NCBI GenBank assembly: GCA_015680685.1
Contig: MNCI01027198.1
Location: 47,180 to 111,179 of the forward strand
Direction of reading: 5' to 3'
Source of the DNA: Gnetum montanum
Lineage: Eukaryota; Streptophyta; Gnetopsida; Gnetales; Gnetaceae
Length of the DNA: 64,000 nucleotides
Part shown: positions 33,221 through 44,906 of the stretch, piece after piece
How positions within the stretch are numbered: position 1 is the first letter of the stretch
Layout: the number at the start of each line of letters is the position of its first letter
Translations under genes and position numbers: made by a program
Notes under the pieces: model-generated
The model's input: only the letters and a program-made list of their open reading frames with translations
Told to the model about the DNA's origin: nothing
Databases searched by the model: none

Positions 33221-35450
33221 ATAAAGAAATCTGTACCACTTGAATGATAGGCTCTATACATTCTATCATTAAAGTGGGCCAAGTGGCAAACAAGTGTGGT
33301 GGCATGTTTAGTACGAGTGTTGCCAATGCATCGGCAACAACATTTTCGTTGCATGACACGTGTTGGGCATCGGTTGTCACAAATTGTTTCAGGAGCTCTT
33401 TAGCCATATCACAGTAGGGCTATAGCTGCACAACCTTATAGGTGTAGACTCCTATGATTTGATTGATTACCAGCATTGAATTACCTTGGATTTCTAGGTG
33501 TTGAACATTGAGCTCTTTGGTCATCAACAACCCTCTGAGGAGCCCCTCATACTCTGCCATGTTCGTATAAGGGAAGGTCAGGTGGTAAGTCGATGGATGC
33601 ACATCCTTAGGAGAGCATAATAATGGCAGTGGCACTACCACCTCTAGTCGTTGAAGCTTCGTCAAAAAATAATGTCGCTTCAAGGCCTATTGGCACAGGG
33701 CTTAAACTATGTACATGTTCATTTGGAAATTTTGGCTCTATTGTAGCTTGATCGTTAATCGTTGATGTTACTAACTAGTCAACTATGGCCTGACCTTTGG
33801 TGGATGATTGGCTAACATAATGGAAATCAAACTTGACTATGATAGCTTTCCAACGAGCTATCCTAGTACTTTCATACAAATTGTTGGAGATATCCCACAG
33901 AACATTACTTTTACAAATTATGTTGACTTGACTACAGAAAAGATAATGCCTACATTTTTTAAGTGTGAAAACTAATGTCAAATAGTTACACTCTACTTCT
34001 TTGTACCTTGTTTCATACATGAATAGAGCATGACTGAGGTAATAGATAGGGGCTTCTGACCCATCGTTCCTTTTCTAGCAAAGTAATGCAGCTATAGACA
34101 TGTTTGAGTTAGCTAGATAAATGTAGAAAGTTTGATCCCTTTGTGGTAGGAAAATCGTTGGTAAGTTTTGCAGCTCTTCTTTTAAATTGTCAAATGCACA
34201 CTGGAAGTTATCGGTCCATTCAAAATTGACACCCTTCTTCAGAAGATGTTGCATGGGGTGCAATTTATCTATTAACTTTGAAATGAACCGCCTGATGAAC
34301 TGAAGCCTACCCTATAACCCACGTAGTTCCTTGAGATTTGTTGGTGGAGTTAAATTGATGATGACCTTAAACTTATCGGGGTCGACTCGGATGCTAGTCT
34401 TTGACACTACAAACCCCAACATGTGTCTGGTTTTGACTCCGAATACGCATTTCTTTAGGTTGAGCTGTAAGTCATGTTTGAGACATCGTTTAAGGACTAA
34501 CTACAGGTCTTCTGAATGATCTTCTGACTTTATAGACTTGACAGCTATGTCATCTACATAGTCGTTCAATCTCCCTAAGAAATAATCGTTAAAGATGTAT
34601 GTCATGGCTCGTTGGTACGTTGCTCCGAAATTTTTTTCTTGAAAGGCATCATTGTGTAATAGAAGGTCCCCCAGGGCATCATGAATGTTGTGGTCAATTG
34701 GTGCTCTGGGTTGATACGAATTTGATTATAACTTGGAAAACCATCCATAAGGATAGGAGTGCATGACCAGCTGTTGTGTCGATTAGTTGGTCGATACTCG
34801 GTAACGGGAAATTGTCCTTAATCGTAGCTTTGTTCAAATCCCAGAAGTCTATGCAGATGCATATGCCTCCCATTTTCTTAGAGACAACTACAATGTTGGA
34901 CACCTAGTCTAAGTAATCAACTACGCGAATGAAACCAGCTTGGTATAGCTTGGTGATTTCATCATGCACCACTAGCACAATTTTTGGCTTAATCTTTCGT
35001 GTCTTCTATCTAATTGGTTTCATGCATGGGTCTAAGATTATGTTGTGTTGTATTAATCTTGGGTTTAAACCTGACATGTCTTCATATGACCACGTGAATA
35101 TAGTAGCGTTGTTTTGGAGCACTTGAGTTATGTCACTTTGCATCTATTTGTCTAGAAGGAAACTAACCCTAAGAGTTTTATTTTCACCCTTGTGTGTAAC
35201 CACAGGGACCTCACTGAGAGGGTCCTTAGTTACATCACTAGCCTCCAAGTCGAGTGTTCGGGCCAGATATTCTGGACAGTCTGGGATGTTTCCAATGTTT
35301 CTATGGTTGCGTCATAAAGGGAAAGGTTTGTTCCTACTAGCATGTGATTGTACTGTCTAATGATCTTCCCATGTGGCCCTGTTAAGGCTAAGGATGTGGA
35401 TAAAGCTACATCCATTTGTGAGTGGCCTTGCAAAATCACCAAAAATGGAA
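33221..35450 (-). pseudogene. E3 RT, RNase H and second RNase H
   Basis: RT: SNIVVVSKKMGGICICIDFWDLNKAT (about 34,830-34,900), YVDD at 34,549-34,563, SIRVDPDKFKVI (about 34,370). RNase H: YKEVECNYLTLVFTLKK (about 33,960-34,000). Second, archaeal-type RNase H: LEATLFFDEAST (about 33,650), NMAEYEGLLRGL (about 33,530-33,560) and ENVVADALATLVLN (about 33,310-33,350). The N-terminal edge near 35,450 directly follows block R2. Frameshifts and TAG stops are present. The dual RNase H confirms Tat lineage. Confidence 0.87.
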
Positions 35451-35529
35451 GTTTTTACATCGTTTTTTCACCAATCTATTAAATGATCAAATTTTTTTCT
35501 TCCTGTGTCAAAATTATGTGTTAAAGAAG

Positions 35530-35780
35530 TTTCTAGTTTAAGCTCTTAGTGGACTGTTACATATACGCATAGTTTGTAAAAAGAAATTCCAAGCTAAGCT
35601 TCCTAGACGCTAGTGTATGAAATGAGATGAAAGGTGCAATATGGCACGTCTAGCATGTTGAAATGGTTGGATTTGAATTTCGCACAAACTGTAGTTAATG
35701 AGGCAGAATTACGAGGTGATAAGCTATCCGTTAGTTTAGGGTCATTTCGGACCGTAACTCGCATGATATCTACAACATTA
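35530..35780 (-). repeat. Block R2 of E3, weak
   Basis: Two or three diverged units between RT and the start of the antisense gene: TCTAGTTTAAGC at about 35,530 and GTTAGTTTAGGGTCATTTCGGACC at about 35,730-35,755. The latter, read on the element strand, is GGTCCGAAATGACCC then TAAACTAAC: stem GGTC/GACC, loop CGAAAT. Confidence 0.6.
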
Positions 35781-36017
35781 ATGCCAAGATCTTCGCATTT
35801 TATGTCATACTGACACCCATGTTTTGGGAAAGTTCCACGTCGATTGGGTAGAAAGAATCAGTTGGTTTTGAGCATTTTTTTTATAAACTAGTGGTTCATA
35901 CTCAAAACAGGTTACCGATATTGCAAATTTGGACCTAGTTATAGTGATAAGAGAGAGTGAGCAAGGCGTGAGAAGAAAATTTTATGAGGACTTTGTTCAA
36001 TTGTGACCTTTGCAACA

Positions 36018-39000
36018 ATGGCACCCAAGGTAAAAGGAAAGAGCTCTAAGTTGGCCAGGATTGACGAGATGCAGGAGAGTTTGCAACAGGTTTCACAAGC
36101 TAGAGTAGAAGCTCTGGAAGTTACTCCACTTAACCGGTAAGTTGCTGTCCATCATTTTACACTATTGTCATGTTTGTTGCAACATCGTGGTTTGTATATT
36201 TTGTGTTCTTATGTTTTTTTGGGCGTTAATGTCTATTTGTACGAACTGAACTATTGTTATGAGGGTTTAGGTGATATAGAATAATGTTGTTCAAAGATAA
36301 TGTATAGCGTGTAGATGTAATGTAATCAGAGTTTTGTAATAATTATATATTACGCTAGAGTAATACACAGTATTTTCTTTCATCGCCATTGTTAGAGATG
36401 GACCTTAAGCTGTTACAAAGGTTTAGGCAGTTTTGACTATGCACCTCCAGTATACGCTGTAACTTTCTAGGAATTGTGCGAGCCCTAGTGTGGCGTAACG
36501 AATATTGATGTCTGGATTTTGTCTAACAGTAATACATTTTTATCATACAGTATCATGCTAAAGCCGATCCTAATCTTTTTGGACATCATGAATGTTCTGT
36601 GTTGCGTTCATGTCCCCATGGCCAATGTTCCTCCTCATCATGCTTGTCTAAAGGAGGAGGCAGTGTGGTTCCAAAGAGGTGAGCAGGATTTTTTACAATT
36701 TTTGCTTCACAATTACAGCGTAATCATCTGGTCGCATCTACCAAGTGATGGAGCTGCTACTATTTTAGAGATGTTATTGGTCGGTTCAACACAGAGCGTC
36801 TTAGCATTTCTGTCAGAAAACGTGATTGAAATTGTGCAGGTGCAAGACCGCGAACAGAATGTCAGGGGTTTAATACATTTAAACTGGATCTGGGAAATGC
36901 CCAGGTTTAACTATTATCATGCCTATAACACTCTGTTCATTGCCCATCATCCCACAACCTATTTCCAAAATCCACCTAGTACCGTGTATTACGTAGGTGG
37001 GTAAGTTTCATTATACTTCGCAATATTGTAATGCTAACTACTATTTAGATGTGTATTAAGCGTAAAGAGTTGTTTGTATTCCCTGGCATAGGTTTTTTAT
37101 CAATGAAAGCGGTCTTATGTGCAATAATGATACATTGTCGCTGGCCGAGAGGGCTATAGGGTAGTTTACCTCTATCAGCAACATGCGGGCTACCGTCATT
37201 GAACATCTGGCATTCAAGATCCTAGAATACCCTACCCATTATGTTGACTTCTTTTCTAGGTGCAAGAAACTTAGATGGCTGGATAGGGAGTGGACTTTGG
37301 ACCCTCCCCTTACCGTTGCAGATGTGCAAAGGAAAATCCCTCCATTTCCCTTACCTTTCGAGCCTAATAAGCTTTTTCGTAATGATGAATTGTATCAATG
37401 TTTATTAATGTATGATGATGATGTGAAATCGTCTCAGTTTAACTGTGGTTTCCTATTAATAGTCAGGGAATCATGGGAGATTATGATCATGACTTCCGGT
37501 TGTGAGGCCAATAGTCTCTTCTTCCGTTATGGTGATATAAAGGAGGCACAACGTTGGCTCGGCCATAGAGTAGTCCCAATTATAGTAATCAATAACATTT
37601 AGGAGGCTGGAATGATGGACCTTTTCTTGGCCATAACCCCTGATGCCATTGCAGGTGAAATATTGACCCTAGTCAACTCCTTTACCGAGGAAGCCAAGCA
37701 TCTCTGCATATGCATATGTATTGTGCGTGTAAATTTTGACATTGACACTCAGCTATTTGCCGATGTCTTTGGGGTCCCCTCCGATGATTTTACTATAGAT
37801 GAAAAGTTGAAGAGAAGCTCCAAGCTCCAGAAAGAGATAGAGGAGTGGCTGGGAGTTTAGAGAGAAGCTAAGGGGATCCCTGGTGATAGGATTAAGTTGG
37901 AGGTGGCCAATACCATTTACCCCCTTTTTCAGGCCTAGGCCTTTCCCAAGACACTCTCACAAGGGAGATTCCTCAGCATTGAGTAGGCTTGAATTATGTG
38001 AGAGGTCTTAGAGGAGGGGACATAATTCAATTGGGCGAGCTATTTTGCCAAAGGCTTGCGCGTTGAGATGGTCAGGCTTCGCCAGAAGCTTGAAACCCAT
38101 TTCAACGTGCATTTTGCCAAATTTTTGGTGGTCCAAAAGAATGGGGTCTAGGTGCAACAAGATCATAGCCAGATTTCCAAACCATGGATTTCCCATATTT
38201 TTGGCACTATCCGGTTGCAAGACCCTCTTGAGGGGATCAGGGAGTCGTTGTCTGTAACAACTAGAAGTATGGTGGCACCTCAAACATGGGGACAAGACAG
38301 TGTGGGTCGAGCACCCCCCTCTTACACCGATGATGTGTCAAGGGGAAAGAACCTGGCTACTAAGATAGTGGATTTGTCAATGCCATGGAAAAGGCCTCAT
38401 TTGAACAAGGGATCTACCAAGCCAGCAGGTGGTGTCAAGAAGAAGATGCAAATCAGATTCTAGCGGAGTAATCTTCCAGGTGGTAAGTGTCAAAATGTAT
38501 TAATGGTTAGGGTTTGCGTAGAGACGCTGTTATGTAGCATAACATTTGTTGAAAACAAAGTGAAATCTTATGTTAACTAGCCATGTTGTGTGACAACGAG
38601 GTAAAAGGTTGTAGACTGGTTGACCCCTGAAACAGGGGCTATGGTCTTACAGCACAGAGAAGGGGCCTCAGTCTTGGAAGAAGAGGCTCAAGTTAATAAG
38701 GTGAAGAGTGCACAGCCTCCTGTGTGTGAAGAGGAAATAGCTGTGGAGGATGAAAAAGTCCTTTCGGCTGGAACTAACCGAGGCAAGTGGTTTGTTACTT
38801 GGAAAAATTAATTTTTGTTTTTTACGACATAGTGGTAGATCCTAGAAAGCTTCTACAGGTTGTATTGGTCATCGTAATGTCTTAGTCATACCTTTTATTC
38901 TGTGTAATAGGTGACCAGAGCATGCCCTTGATAGTAGTGGCATCTCAATCTTGGGGCAAATTTCCTGATAGATTCACCTTTATGGAAGGCGTCGTTCAAG

Positions 39001-40298
39001 ATATGATTGGTCGCTTTATGGAAGGCATCGTTTAAGATATGATTGGTTGCCTTTATGGAAGGCATCATTCAAGATATGAATCGATCCTGAAGCTGGTATG
39101 CTACAATCATTACGTAGAGGTTATTTTACTATGGCATTAGGCTACCTAATTATGCTTAACTATTATTTTTATGTTATTAGGAGCTCACCTTAGATGGGAC
39201 CTGTCAGAGCCTATTGATCTAAACACCGCCAAGCCCTCATCAGAAGTGACCATCGTGCCATATAACATTTATGATGAGATGCGTGAATGTGCTTTACACT
39301 CAACTCGATGCTTATGGGAATGTCAAAGCATAAACGAGGACCTCTGGAAGAGGTTGCAAAGGTCGAAGAAGGAGAGGGTGGCTCTACGCGATGAGGTTGG
39401 GGATCTAAGATCACACAATGAATTTTTACAAGCCCAGGAAATGGGAAGCGAGGACTAGAGGACAGTTGTCATTGACTACGCCCATTACTAGGCTATCTTC
39501 AGGAACAATGTCGAAACTAGCCGTGAACTGGTTGAACAACGTATGCAAATGGACCTCCTTGCTCAGAAGAACCAGGACTTGAAGGATTATAGTACGAGTG
39601 TACAAGAGTGGGGGTAGATGCAGAAGGGTCATAAACATGTTTATAAATGGGAAAGCCCTACCTATCATCAACATTATAGGGACTCTGTCGTTGAGGCCCA
39701 ATCCCTTTGGTTGTTTCTCGACGTTATTGGTGCTTCCAAGGCATTTGAGAAGTTCCAGGAGCAAGTGACGGTGAGTGCCTCTCCAGAAAGGGAAGTGACT
39801 CTCCCTAGAGATGAGAATACCATCCCTTCATTCTTCCTCGAACCACCTCGATGGACTCTGTGGAGAAGGGGAAGGTCAAGGTTGTTACTAATATAGGGGA
39901 TAGGGTTTGGTCTGAGCTCACCAAGGACGAAATCATGCGACATCTATGGATTGGCTTAGAACAAGTTCCCTTTGCTACTGATGCAGGACCATCATAGGTA
40001 AGTTACAATATTATTGAATTTTTGTTATACCTAGTTTTGATGACGATGTTAATATATGTATCATGTTTGATCGCAGGAACGACTTGAGGAGATTCCTGAA
40101 TAGGATGAAGCTAATGAAGGTGGTGGTCCTTATGAAGAGGGTTTACAGGAAATAGAGCGTACTAAAGGGCCTTACAAAGAGGACCACCCTTATGAAGGGG
40201 TCCCTCATGCAAAGGGTGGCCCCTAAGAGGATGACCTCCTTGGAGTAGAAGTTGAACTAGGGGATACAGGAGATAGTGGTAACAAGGGGGATACGTAG
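36018..40298 (+). pseudogene. Antisense multi-exon gene of E3, HAD-like domain
   Basis: The gene runs against E3 gag-pol. Exons by GT-AG signals: 36,018-36,136 (MAPKVKGK start); 36,551-37,000; 37,092-38,482; a less certain one near 38,615-38,785; 38,912-39,095; 39,181-39,997; 40,077-40,298 (acidic tail). Exon 2 follows the FCP1/NIF HAD order: LIFLDIMNVLC, DFLQFLLHNYSVIIWSHL, then YNTLFIAHHP and QNPPSTVYY, where family members have NTLL-DDSP and NPPNTAIF. The motif-IV acids DD are AH here, so catalysis is not expected. Exon 3 stays in one frame for 1.4 kb, interrupted only by TAG/TGA/TAA codons. I do not recognise exon 3; the last large exon looks coiled-coil-like. Homologous to 12,185-7,695 in E2. 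Confidence 0.78.
38978..39087 (+). repeat. Triplicated 36-bp segment in exon 38,912-39,095
   Basis: Three direct copies starting at 38,978, 39,014 and 39,051 of a segment beginning CTTTATGGAAGGC. In E2 the same place (about 8,915-8,940) has a single copy encoding FMEGVVDDM. The third copy restores the DPEAG end before the donor. Confidence 0.8.
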
Positions 40299-40429
40299 TG
40301 TGGCTAAATTAGCCTCAGGTTTTATTATGGTTTAATGAAACAAGAGACAATATTTTTTTCCTTTTAACATATTTGAAAAAAATTTCGGTATTAATTTTAA
40401 TGTTCTTTTTGTTGTTTTCTCTTTATGTA

Positions 40430-40815
40430 AAGCGTATCGTAGGTTTTTACGTTATGATAAATTATGATTAGTTTTAAGAGCATAGCATCAATGCAGTTAC
40501 TAGTTTGAAGCCATTACAGACTATTAAATTGTCCAAATGTAAAGCGTAAATGAAATTGTTAGTTTATGAATGTTTCGGGCTTTTGAGTAGTTTAAGGTAC
40601 CAAGCGTAAATTAGATTTGCATTCCAAGAATAAATGAGATTTAGATACAAAGCATAAATGAAATTGCTAGATTAAGGCCATTTCAGGCCGTAGTTGATTT
40701 AGGTGACACGCATAAATGAAGTCGTTAGTTTAGGGCCATTTCATGCCTTTGTGTAATTTAGGTGTAAAGCGTAGATAAGGTTGCTATTTTAAGGCCATTT
40801 CAGGCCTTTTTTTTA
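40430..40815 (-). repeat. Block R1 of E3: about 59-bp tandem units
   Basis: Four to six units, each with AAGCGTAAATGAAATTG and TTAGTTTAAGGCC words. The best hairpin is GGCC-ATTTCA-GGCC at 40,793-40,806, the exact complement of the E2 R1 core (GGCC-TGAAAT-GGCC). It lies between the antisense gene's 3' end and protease, as in E2. Confidence 0.82.
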
Positions 40816-41049
40816 GTAGGAGTAAAGAAAATAGAAACGTAAAGCTAAACACAAAGATAAACATGAGCATAATGAGACTAGCTGGTGGAAAGCATAAATA
40901 CATGCGTAAACATAAGAAGTATAAACGGTAAGTGTAAATAGAATGGATGACGGTACCATAGTAGTTAGGAAACATTGTTTACTTGCTAACTTTGTAACTG
41001 TTTCTTAATTTCGTTCATCTTTAATGACCCGTAAGGAAGGGGAGATTTA

Positions 41050-41840
41050 TGATCCTTCTCTTTCAAGTTACAGTCTTCCCCTTGGAATAGTAGTTCAGCC
41101 CAAGTTAGGTTATCATCAACCACTGTTTCAGCTTGTTTGGGTATTCGGGTAGGGGATTGATTCTTAGGAATTTTGATTTTTGACCCTTGTTCTATCTCTA
41201 TGTTATTAACAGCTTGAGGGGTTATTCATCACCGAGGATAACCACTTCTCCTCCTGTGTAAGGAAAATGGATCTCCTAATGAATGGGTGATGAAACTGCC
41301 CTCAGTTGGGCTAACGAAGACCTCCCAAGAATCAAATTAAATCCGGGCATTTCCTTGACCATGATAAATGTAGCGTCTATGGGGAACTGGTCCCCTACCA
41401 CAAAGTTGATGTGGATGGTCCCTTTAACCTACACCTGTGCCCCGTTGAACAACTTTAGGCATGATGTCATTGTAGGAATGATCTGATCGATTAGGCCTAA
41501 TTTATCTACTATGGGATAAGGGATGACATTGGTGGCTGCCTCGTCATCTACATGTATTCTCTGGATTCGATGTTGGCCGACCCGGATGATGATGAACATT
41601 AGTGTCATTGTTACTTGACCCTCAGGATTTTCCTTAATGGATTCGTCACAAAAGGTCAACAGGGTGGGATCTGGTTTTTTAGCAGCAGGGGGAAGCATAA
41701 CAAAATGGATTGCTTCTTCATCCGCCGACAGGCTTTCGTCCACCGGTATGGACGTTAGCATGCGTACCATAGCCTCACAATGTGTCTGCGACATCATGAG
41801 CAAGTCATAAAGTCATAAAGGCTCAATGTTGTTTCAGAGC
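41050..41840 (-). pseudogene. E3 aspartic protease domain
   Basis: The minus-strand active-site region is VDDEAATNVIPYPIVDKLG (about 41,500-41,560). It is preceded by FCDESIKENPEGQVTMTLM and followed by FNLILGRSSLAQLRA (about 41,320). The glycine of the D-(D/S)-G type motif is E here. It is homologous along its length to E2 6,334-7,020. It would have been made as Gag-Pro. Confidence 0.82.
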
Positions 41841-44650
41841 TTGTTTGACTTGTGCTAGGGCATCAAAGAGATCTTGCCCATGATCGGGTTGCTTGTCACC
41901 CTTTTCCTCTTCCATTTGCCCTAAGAGGCAAATTTCACGGGGAGGAGTGACATTTGGCCAAGGATTATGCTTCCTTTGGCCTGGGAGAGATAGTTGCATT
42001 CGTGTAACCTCTTTATTTTTAGCAAGTGGGGCCAAGGGTACAAAAGTGAGGGTTGAGTTTTGGGAAACCCCAGGATAAGAGGGCCCTTGGCCACATCAAA
42101 AATAATAGTAAAAGGGCTTAACTTGGAAGACTGCCCCTACAGAGGAGGGGCAGTTGATAGTTTTTTCACCCTGATGACTAAGGGTGCCCTGGGTGTAGGC
42201 GCGAGCTGGGCCACGGCTTTAATGACAGTGGGCTGTCGGGAAGTATTCTGAGACTAAGTTCAGAGGATGAAAGGTCACCTCAGGGCACCTCCTATTGGTG
42301 TTAATGGAACTATTGTTTGGGGCGAGTGAGGATGCATTCGCAACATGAAAGGCTGCTTCGGCTGCACCTGATTATTGCCCTCTACCCCTACCACATTGAT
42401 TGTGTACCCTATGTTATTTGCATTCAACGGGTCTTGGTACACATGCATGGCCTAGTTTTCTAGGCATGTCAGGCTACTGCTATCTAAGATCAAGTCACCT
42501 TGATCTATCAGATGTTGAATGTCATCCTTCAACACCCAATAGTAGTCTGTGGCATAGCCACACAATTGGTGGTAGTTGCAGAATCGGTCTAGCTTGAAGT
42601 GCTTGGGAATAGGCAATTCATTAGGTTGGGCTAAGGAAGGATTCTTGAATAACTCATAGTGATGCTTGTGATGTTTTAGAGCCTCCTTGGACACCGCCTT
42701 GTGTCAGATGTGACCAGTTCCCAATAATTACTTCAAAATTTTTAAAGGCTTCACAGGTAGAGTTGCGTAATTTAAGTGATCTTTATAGTCAAATTTCGGC
42801 CTTGGTTTTGGGGGTGCTTCAGGGGTAGAAGGAGCTTCTTGATTGGTGCCATTTGAGCTAGTTATCAGTTTGGCTGGCTCTGTAGTTGTTTTATTGTTAT
42901 TATTATTTTTCTTCTTGGCCCCTTCAACAACTTCCGCCACTATCATTGTTGTGGCATTGCCTTTATCCTTACCCTTGCTATGGGCATTCTTGTAGACCAC
43001 GCACACTAGATCTTTACTAGCATCCACCATGTCTTGGATGCTCTTAGTATGAGCAAAGGCTTGGCTGAGGGAATAGGGAGCAAGGTAATACAACTTAGAC
43101 TTGACGAAGTCATTGACTACTCCGTTGAAGATTGCCAATAGATGGGCCTCCGCGATGGGTTCGCAGATTTCATTCAAGGTGGCACTCCATCGCTGTATGA
43201 ACTTTTGGACTGACTCAAGTGGGTCTTGTTTAACTCCCATAAGCTAGTCTAGTGTGACTTATGGCTTCAAGTTGTACTTGAAACGAGTCACAAACTAGGT
43301 TAGCAGCTCTTCCAAAGTTGAATTGGAGGCCTGTGGAAGTGCTCGATACCAATCCAAAGCTCTACCCGTTAAGGACATAGCAAAGACATGGATTATAGTA
43401 TGCGTACATTATTACAAAAATAAGGACTTTGATCTAAAAGTGACAAGGTGGGCGTTAGGATCACCTTCCCGATTGTATTTTGTGAAATGAGGAAGGGGCA
43501 TCCTAGGTGGCAATGACAAGACTGGGACTGCTGGACTAATAGGATCATCATGGTAGAAATCCATGACTTGTACCATGTCAGAACCAGCAGCCTTGAGGCA
43601 CTTGACCTCCTTTATAAGGGTCTGAATGAGCTAGTAGGCTTGATGCAAACCCGTAGATGATGAGGTTGTCTGTGGAATGGCTGGTGGAGTTACACTGGGT
43701 GGTAGAACGAAGGTAGTGGTTTGGCCGATAGTTGGTGCTATCGGAATGATCTTTGTAGGTGGTGCCACTTGTGGTATCCACCATCTGGTAGTTGGTGTAG
43801 ATGGGGCAACCACTGTCGATTGCACCATTGGGACTTGGCTTTGATGATGGGGATGATGGGGCATTTGCACAGGATGCGCAATGGGAGGCATATTGGGAGC
43901 CCACCATGCTATGGTGGCTATCCCAGTCATGTGAGTCAGAAGAAAGGTTGGTATTGTAGGTAATTGCAATGTAGGTGTTGCGTGTACATGCGGTGATGTA
44001 GGCACAGGCGCACGAAGAGGTGGATTAGGTAATTGCGCCTGTTGAGGAGTGATCTGTGATGGACCTTTGCCATGGAAGATAGTCAGGGAGAAAAAATGTA
44101 AATGTGGTGAATGCGGGACTCGATTGGTGTTAGATAACGTCAAAGGTGTAGTGACCATGAACAAGGGATTCACACAAGATGTCGTGGAAGGAGGGGCCAT
44201 GGTGAAATTAGCACAACTACCTCCTTCAGAATGAGAGTCTAGATTGTCTTGCCCATCGTGAAGCATTTCATCACGAAATAAGGCATCTAGCTATTCTGGT
44301 AATGTCTTTGCCATCAGCATTTGATCTAAGATCCACCTTTGTTGCTCTGTCAGGGGTATGAAAGTGCTGGGCGTAGGAATGAGTACCTTCCTGTTGCAGT
44401 ACATGAACTTGTATTCGCATTTTTCCTCAAGTTCTTGTGGATATAAGGGTAGGTTTGCTACTATTTTAGCGTAGAGGAAATTGTTGCTTTCCCTGCATTG
44501 AGGCTGTCCCTCAAGCTCCTTGTTTTGTAGCCTGAGGAAGCAGCGTGGTCACATCAGACTAAGTGGTTGCTCAACCATAGGAGGCATGACTTGCATGGTC
44601 CAAGGGTTCTCAAGGCTAGCAGTGTCAACAGCAGTAGTTGATGTAGTCAT
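41841..44650 (-). pseudogene. gag: E3 gag
   Basis: The ATG at 44,650 starts MTTSTTAVDT. Order: N-terminal part with YKFMYCNRKVLIP (about 44,380); a long proline-rich linker (44,200-43,650); the gag core (43,540-43,140, with HFTKYNREGDPNAHL, GRALDWYRALP and ESVQKFIQRWSATL); an asparagine-rich run at about 42,880-42,910; and the FCNYHQLCGYATDYYWVLKDDIQHLI motif at about 42,500-42,590. This is the best preserved gag here, with long open pieces (44,266-43,631 and 43,240-42,728) separated by single stops. Confidence 0.87.
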
Positions 44651-44906
44651 TCTCTACGCGATTGGTAAATAATGACTATGAAGATAAAGGTCGGAAAGAC
44701 AAAGGTAAATCGATGTACTAATTAGGGCTTTCTATCTTGTAGGATTCTAGAGGAATTGTCGAAGCGACCAGTCTACACCACACAATCCCATAAACAACCT
44801 CGGAGGTATTACGTTTATGCTTATTAACAATGGGTACAGACAGCTTACAAGACTACCCATAAAATGTGGATCCAATATGAAGGCCCTCCTTCTAGCACCA
44901 GAAAAC
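44651..44906 (-). other. E3 leader and primer-binding site
   Basis: Reading leftward: spacer GTTTTC (44,906-44,901), TGGTGCTAGAAGGAGGG (44,900-44,884), one leader unit (about 44,740-44,860, with GTGTAGACTGGTCGC), then the gag ATG at 44,650. Confidence 0.78.

Noticed and set aside
36519-36550. Start codon upstream of exon 2 of the E3 antisense gene as the true start
   Set aside because: The preceding bases are intron (acceptor CATACAG at 36,544-36,550), and E2 shares the exon 1 start at MAPK instead.
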